Shown here: piece by piece, positions 7,155 to 10,003 of the stretch
Layout of the letters: each line of letters starts with the position of its first letter
How positions within the stretch are numbered: the stretch's first letter is position 1
DNA from: Methylomonas sp.
GTDB taxonomy: Bacteria > Pseudomonadota > Gammaproteobacteria > Methylococcales > Methylomonadaceae
DNA: 10,003 nucleotides
Assembly (NCBI GenBank): GCA_026988195.1
Contig: JALSLS010000367.1
Location: 1 to 10,003 of the forward strand
Reading direction: 5' to 3'
Notes under the pieces: model-generated
The model's database searches: none
Seen by the model: only the letters and a program-made list of their open reading frames with translations
What the model was told of the DNA's origin: nothing
Position numbers and translations under genes: made by a program

Positions 7155-7237
7155 TCATAGCAGACAAAGGTTACTCCAACTACCGAACTGTTTGGCTTAT
7201 TTCATTCAAAACCTTTGATAAATTAAAATGGCTATGA
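7155..7237. repeat. Weak nested inverted repeat upstream of hfq
   Basis: TCATAGC (7155-7161) pairs with GCTATGA (7231-7237), and inside it CAAAGGTT (7165-7172) pairs with AACCTTTG (7210-7217). The enclosed loop is long, so this may be a leader structure, repeat debris or chance. Confidence 0.3.
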
Positions 7238-7295
7238 ACAATACTCAGGTTACAGATTGAATTAAATCCAGATGCTATTAAGTTAAGCTTCAAAA

Positions 7296-7381
7296 GTAGG
7301 ATAGGCAAAGAAGGTACGACGTGCCCATCAATATGGCATCGTGCTGAATTGATGGGCACGCTATCGCTTTGCCCATCCTAC
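7296..7381. repeat. 86-bp palindromic element, GTAGGAT...ATCCTAC
   Basis: The ends GTAGGATAGGCAAAG (7296-7310) and CTTTGCCCATCCTAC (7367-7381) are inverted with one mismatch. Inside, CGTGCCCATCAAT (7320-7332) pairs perfectly with 7348-7360 over 13 bp, around a 15-base loop with a further GCA/TGC mini-stem. The whole would fold as one long hairpin. Elements with GTAGGRTGGGCAAAG ends and a GTGCCCATC core recur in several gammaproteobacterial genomes as far as I recall, but there is no second copy here. It lies five bases from the MITE-like copy B. Confidence 0.75.
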
Positions 7382-7386
7382 AGTAC

Positions 7387-7557
7387 CCTTAGGAACGTGC
7401 ATGAAATAACATACCGATTTCTAACTTGTCTTTTTGCTCCAGATGGAATGATCTCATTCGTTGCGTAGCTTGCTATGCGCCTCATGAGATCATTCCATCT
7501 GAAACAAAAAATCCTACGTTATAATTTCGGGAAGTTATTCCATACACGATCCTTAGC
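7387..7557 (-). mobile_element. MITE-like element, copy B (complete, 171 bp)
   Basis: Reverse-oriented copy of the element at 1-162, about 96% identical over the shared part. The right-hand terminus (7557 inwards) begins GCTAAGGATCGTG. The left-hand terminus is slightly altered at its tip (CCTTAGGAACGTG in place of GCTAAGGAACGTG). The internal 18-bp perfect stem is at 7440-7457 with 7484-7501. There is no coding capacity, and no clear target duplication flanks it. The terminus overlaps the right arm of the outer inverted repeat. It separates miaA from hfq. Confidence 0.85.
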
Positions 7558-7642
7558 TTAATGGCATTGGATTAACTATCACTTAATTACCCCAACCTGA
7601 GTTTAGTTCACAGCCATATAAATTGATGATCCGATAAAAAAA

Positions 7643-8581
7643 TTATAATTTATGTTTTATTTCTGCATAAACTTTTCCAAGTAACTCTTTCTCTGCAGAA
7701 ACAAAGGATATTGCATCTGTTTCTCTCCGTAACCAAGTAAACTGCCTTTTAGCCAACTGTCTGGTTGCAATGATTCCTTTTTCCATCATCATATCCAAGT
7801 CATATTCACCTTCTAAATATGACCAGGTTTGACGATAGCCTACGGCTCTAATTGATGGCATATCGACAGACAAATCAGCTCTCATAAATAAGGCCTTCAC
7901 TTCATCTACCAAGCCTTTTTCAACCATCAATTTAAATCTTTCTGCTATTTTAGTGTGTAACAACTTTCTATCTTCTGGTGCAACAATTAGCTTTATCGCT
8001 CTAAACGGCATATTATTTTGTTTTGCCTGTTTAAAAAAGTGGCTAATCGGCTGACCACTTATCTCATAAACTTCTAATGCTCGTTGTACTCGCTGGGGAT
8101 CATTCGGGTGAATTCTAACTGCAGACTCTGGATCAATACCTTTAAGCCGCTCATGCATCGCTTTTTTCCCAGTTTCTGCCAATTCTACCTCTAATCTCTG
8201 CCTTATCTCTGGGCTAGCCTCGGGTAACTCAGCAAGGCCGTTAATCAGTGCGTTAAAATATAGCATAGTGCCCCCTGTCAAGATAGGTATTTTTCCTCGC
8301 TTGGTTATATCATCCATTAACGTTAGAGCAGCTTTTCTAAACCGCCCTGTTGAGTAAACCTCAGCAGGATCAAGAATATCAATCAAATGATGCGGAACTC
8401 CTTGCCTTTCCTCTATTGTTGGTTTTGCAGTCCCAATATCCATCCCTTTAAAAACCAAAACAGAATCAACACTTATTATCTCTGCATCTATTTTTTGCGC
8501 CAGTTGCACAGCCAATTCTGTTTTTCCTGAAGCGGTCGGCCCCATCAGAAAAATAGCCGGAGGTAATGTTGTATTATTCAT
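7643..8581 (-). CDS. miaA: tRNA dimethylallyltransferase MiaA
   Basis: MiaA transfers a dimethylallyl group from DMAPP to N6 of A37 in tRNAs reading UNN codons. This improves codon pairing and affects translation of stress regulators in E. coli. The 312 residues (E. coli has 316) show the P-loop GPTASGKT (14-21), then SVDSVLVFKGMDIGTAKPT (37-55) with the substrate-contact Asp39 and the conserved GMDIGTAKP. TGGTMLYF (102-109), NDPQRVQRALEVY (160-172), RAVGYRQTW (245-253) and RQLAKRQFTWLR (274-285) complete the signature. The chosen ATG puts the P-loop at its normal distance. Its ribosome-binding site is weak. It follows mutL by 60 bases. Immediately after the stop there is a T7 run on the transcript but no GC-rich stem, so termination may rely on the repeats downstream. 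Confidence 0.98.
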   Translation of the reverse strand: MNNTTLPPAIFLMGPTASGKTELAVQLAQKIDAEIISVDSVLVFKGMDIGTAKPTIEERQGVPHHLIDILDPAEVYSTGRFRKAALTLMDDITKRGKIPILTGGTMLYFNALINGLAELPEASPEIRQRLEVELAETGKKAMHERLKGIDPESAVRIHPNDPQRVQRALEVYEISGQPISHFFKQAKQNNMPFRAIKLIVAPEDRKLLHTKIAERFKLMVEKGLVDEVKALFMRADLSVDMPSIRAVGYRQTWSYLEGEYDLDMMMEKGIIATRQLAKRQFTWLRRETDAISFVSAEKELLGKVYAEIKHKL

Positions 8582-8641
8582 TAGCTAGTTTCTCGGAATA
8601 AATATACTAGGGTTGTGCAGGATTTATTTTGAGACCCCATC

Positions 8642-10003
8642 TTACTGTCCACGTAAAAAGAACTTATCTAAATCAGTCGTACTCAATTCGATCCAAGTTG
8701 GGCGACCATGATTACATTGCCCAATTCTTTCTGTTTGCTCCATATCTCTTAATAAAGCATTCATCTCTTCAATGGTTAGCTTTCTTTTTGCACGTACTGA
8801 ACCATGACAAGCCATTGTAGCTAAAAGTTCATTAGATTTTTCTAATACCTTTTGACTCATTCCATAAGTCCCTATATCAGCTAAAATATCGCGCACCAAA
8901 GTATCCATATCTTCTCGCCCTAAAAGGGCTGGTGTTGCTCGAATAACAATTGATTCAGGCCCTGTTCGGGTTAGCTCAAACCCTAATGTACTAAAAAAAT
9001 CATGCTCCTGCTCTACCAAGTCGGCTTCAGCAGTGGCAACTTGAATTTTAAGAGGCAGCAGTAAAGGTTGACTAGGTACAGTTCCTTGGTGATATTGTTT
9101 TTTTAACCGTTCATAGGTCACTCGCTCATGAGCGGCATGGGCATCAACTAAAATAATTCCCTTAGCGGTTTCAGTTAAAATAAAAATACTATGCAAATGA
9201 GCAATAGCAAAGCCTAAAGGCGGCATACTATTCGCTTGATCAGTAATAGAAACTGGCGGATTTAACTCAAGCTGAGGAGCACCCTCGCTTTTAGGATATA
9301 GTTTTGCATAAGTTTCGATATTTTCAGCCACATTCATCGGTAACGATGCTTGCATAGGGGGCTGCCGAGTAACACTGCTCATTCTACTTTGCACAGGAAC
9401 AGTAGGCTCTTCTTTAACAGGTGCTAAAGGGGTGAATTCTGCAACTTTTCTAGCACCATTTTGCTGTTCACCCGGTCTTAAATCAGCTAACGATCGGTGC
9501 AATGCTTTAAATAAAAAATCATGTACTAAGCGGCCTTCTCGAAACCTGACTTCTAATTTTGCTGGGTGAGCATTTACATCAACTAAAGCAGGGTCTAAGG
9601 TTAAATAAAGCACAAAAACAGAGTGTCGCCCATGAAATAATACGTCTTGATAGGCCTGTTTTACAGCATGCGTGACTAAACGATCTTTAATTAACCGGCC
9701 ATTTACATAAAAAAACTGCATATCCTGTTGGCTACGAGAAAAAGTAGGTAAGCCAACCCAACCTGACAATTGTAACCCCGAAGCTTCAAAGTCAATTTTG
9801 ACTGAATTATCAATAAAAGCTGAACCGCAAATACTGGCTATACGTTTTTCTTGTTCTGCTTCTGATTCAGCAGGCTTAAGGTTTATGATCTCACGCTGAT
9901 TATGATTTAAGGTAAACCCTATATCAAATCGACTTAGCGCCATTTTTTTGATCAAACTGTCAATATGTGAAAATTCAGTTTTTTCTGTCTTTAAAAACTT
10001 GCG
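8642..10003 (-). CDS. mutL: DNA mismatch repair protein MutL, 3' part (start beyond window)
   Basis: MutL links MutS mismatch recognition to downstream nicking. The frame is open to the right edge, where it reads RKFLKTEKTEFSHID, the MutL segment after the ATPase domain. A TTG at 9953-9955 is therefore internal, not a start. Visible are 453 residues: the transducer domain with VNGR (100-103) and DVNAHPAKLEVRF (142-154), a Pro/Ser-rich linker (about 180-260), and the C-terminal dimerisation domain. The latter carries the endonuclease motifs: DAHAAHERVTYE (287-298, matching DQHA(X)2E(X)4E except Ala for Gln), ACHGSVRA (398-405), CNHGRPT (430-436) and a final FFLR (448-451). This is the MutL type of bacteria without MutH, unlike E. 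coli MutL. The ATPase domain (roughly the first 180-200 residues) lies outside the window. Confidence 0.97.
   Translation of the reverse strand, partial: RKFLKTEKTEFSHIDSLIKKMALSRFDIGFTLNHNQREIINLKPAESEAEQEKRIASICGSAFIDNSVKIDFEASGLQLSGWVGLPTFSRSQQDMQFFYVNGRLIKDRLVTHAVKQAYQDVLFHGRHSVFVLYLTLDPALVDVNAHPAKLEVRFREGRLVHDFLFKALHRSLADLRPGEQQNGARKVAEFTPLAPVKEEPTVPVQSRMSSVTRQPPMQASLPMNVAENIETYAKLYPKSEGAPQLELNPPVSITDQANSMPPLGFAIAHLHSIFILTETAKGIILVDAHAAHERVTYERLKKQYHQGTVPSQPLLLPLKIQVATAEADLVEQEHDFFSTLGFELTRTGPESIVIRATPALLGREDMDTLVRDILADIGTYGMSQKVLEKSNELLATMACHGSVRAKRKLTIEEMNALLRDMEQTERIGQCNHGRPTWIELSTTDLDKFFLRGQ

Larger units (their letters stand above)
7228..7617. repeat. Outer imperfect inverted repeat enclosing two smaller elements
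   Basis: The left arm starts ATGGCTATGAAC at 7228. The right arm, reverse complemented from 7617, starts ATGGCTGTGAAC. The outermost 24 bases match at 21 positions (7228-7251 with 7594-7617). Further in, 7262-7287 matches 7552-7575 at 22 of 24 aligned bases with two single-base gaps. The arms are thus about 60 bases long. Between them lie the 86-bp palindrome and the inverted MITE-like copy. This looks like an older hairpin-type repeat that received later insertions. No gene is present. Confidence 0.6.

Noticed and set aside
7643..7672. Intrinsic terminator at the miaA stop
   Set aside because: A T7 run follows the stop on the transcript, but the only preceding inverted sequence is short and purely AT, too weak for a confident call.
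9953..9955. TTG as a start codon for a short MutL
   Set aside because: The frame continues upstream to the window edge with recognisable MutL sequence (RKFLKTEKTEF), so the gene is cut by the window, not truncated.
1..10003. A novel defence or biosynthetic system, CRISPR array or tRNA
   Set aside because: All eight genes are recognised housekeeping genes. No regularly spaced direct repeats and no tRNA cloverleaf were seen in the gaps.

Overview
The window is a conserved housekeeping block of an AT-rich gammaproteobacterium, with every gene on the minus strand. In transcription order (high to low coordinates) it holds mutL (cut by the right edge), miaA, hfq, hflX, hflK, hflC, hisZ and purA. 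The order mutL-miaA-hfq-hflX-hflK-hflC-purA is the classic gammaproteobacterial cluster known from Escherichia coli. The hisZ insertion between hflC and purA and an endonuclease-type MutL point away from the Enterobacterales, towards lineages such as methanotrophs or sulfur oxidisers. That placement is an inference from gene order, not from a phylogeny.

Layout: 1-162 is one copy of a short transposon-like element without genes. 163-310 shows nothing recognisable. 311-348 is a strong hairpin terminator, 421-612 is a second type of palindromic repeat, and 665-1960 is purA. Then come hisZ (1976-3166) with a hairpin just upstream, hflC and hflK (one base apart), a 172-bp gap with a perfect AT palindrome, hflX (TTG start) and hfq. 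The 650-bp gap between hfq and miaA (6992-7642) is packed with repeats: an outer inverted repeat, an 86-bp palindrome, and an inverted second copy of the element at the left edge. miaA and the 3' part of mutL close the window.

How the genes relate: Hfq (RNA chaperone), HflX (ribosome-splitting GTPase) and HflK/HflC (membrane complex that controls the FtsH protease) form the regulatory core. MiaA modifies tRNA position 37 and MutL acts in mismatch repair. HisZ (histidine) and PurA (AMP) are biosynthetic. In E. coli hfq is partly transcribed from promoters inside miaA. Here repeat insertions separate the two genes, and a candidate promoter lies directly upstream of hfq.

No new multi-gene system is visible. 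The unusual content is non-coding: at least four palindromic or inverted-repeat structures sit in the gaps, and two roughly 96% identical copies of one element lie in opposite orientation on either side of the hfq-to-purA operon.
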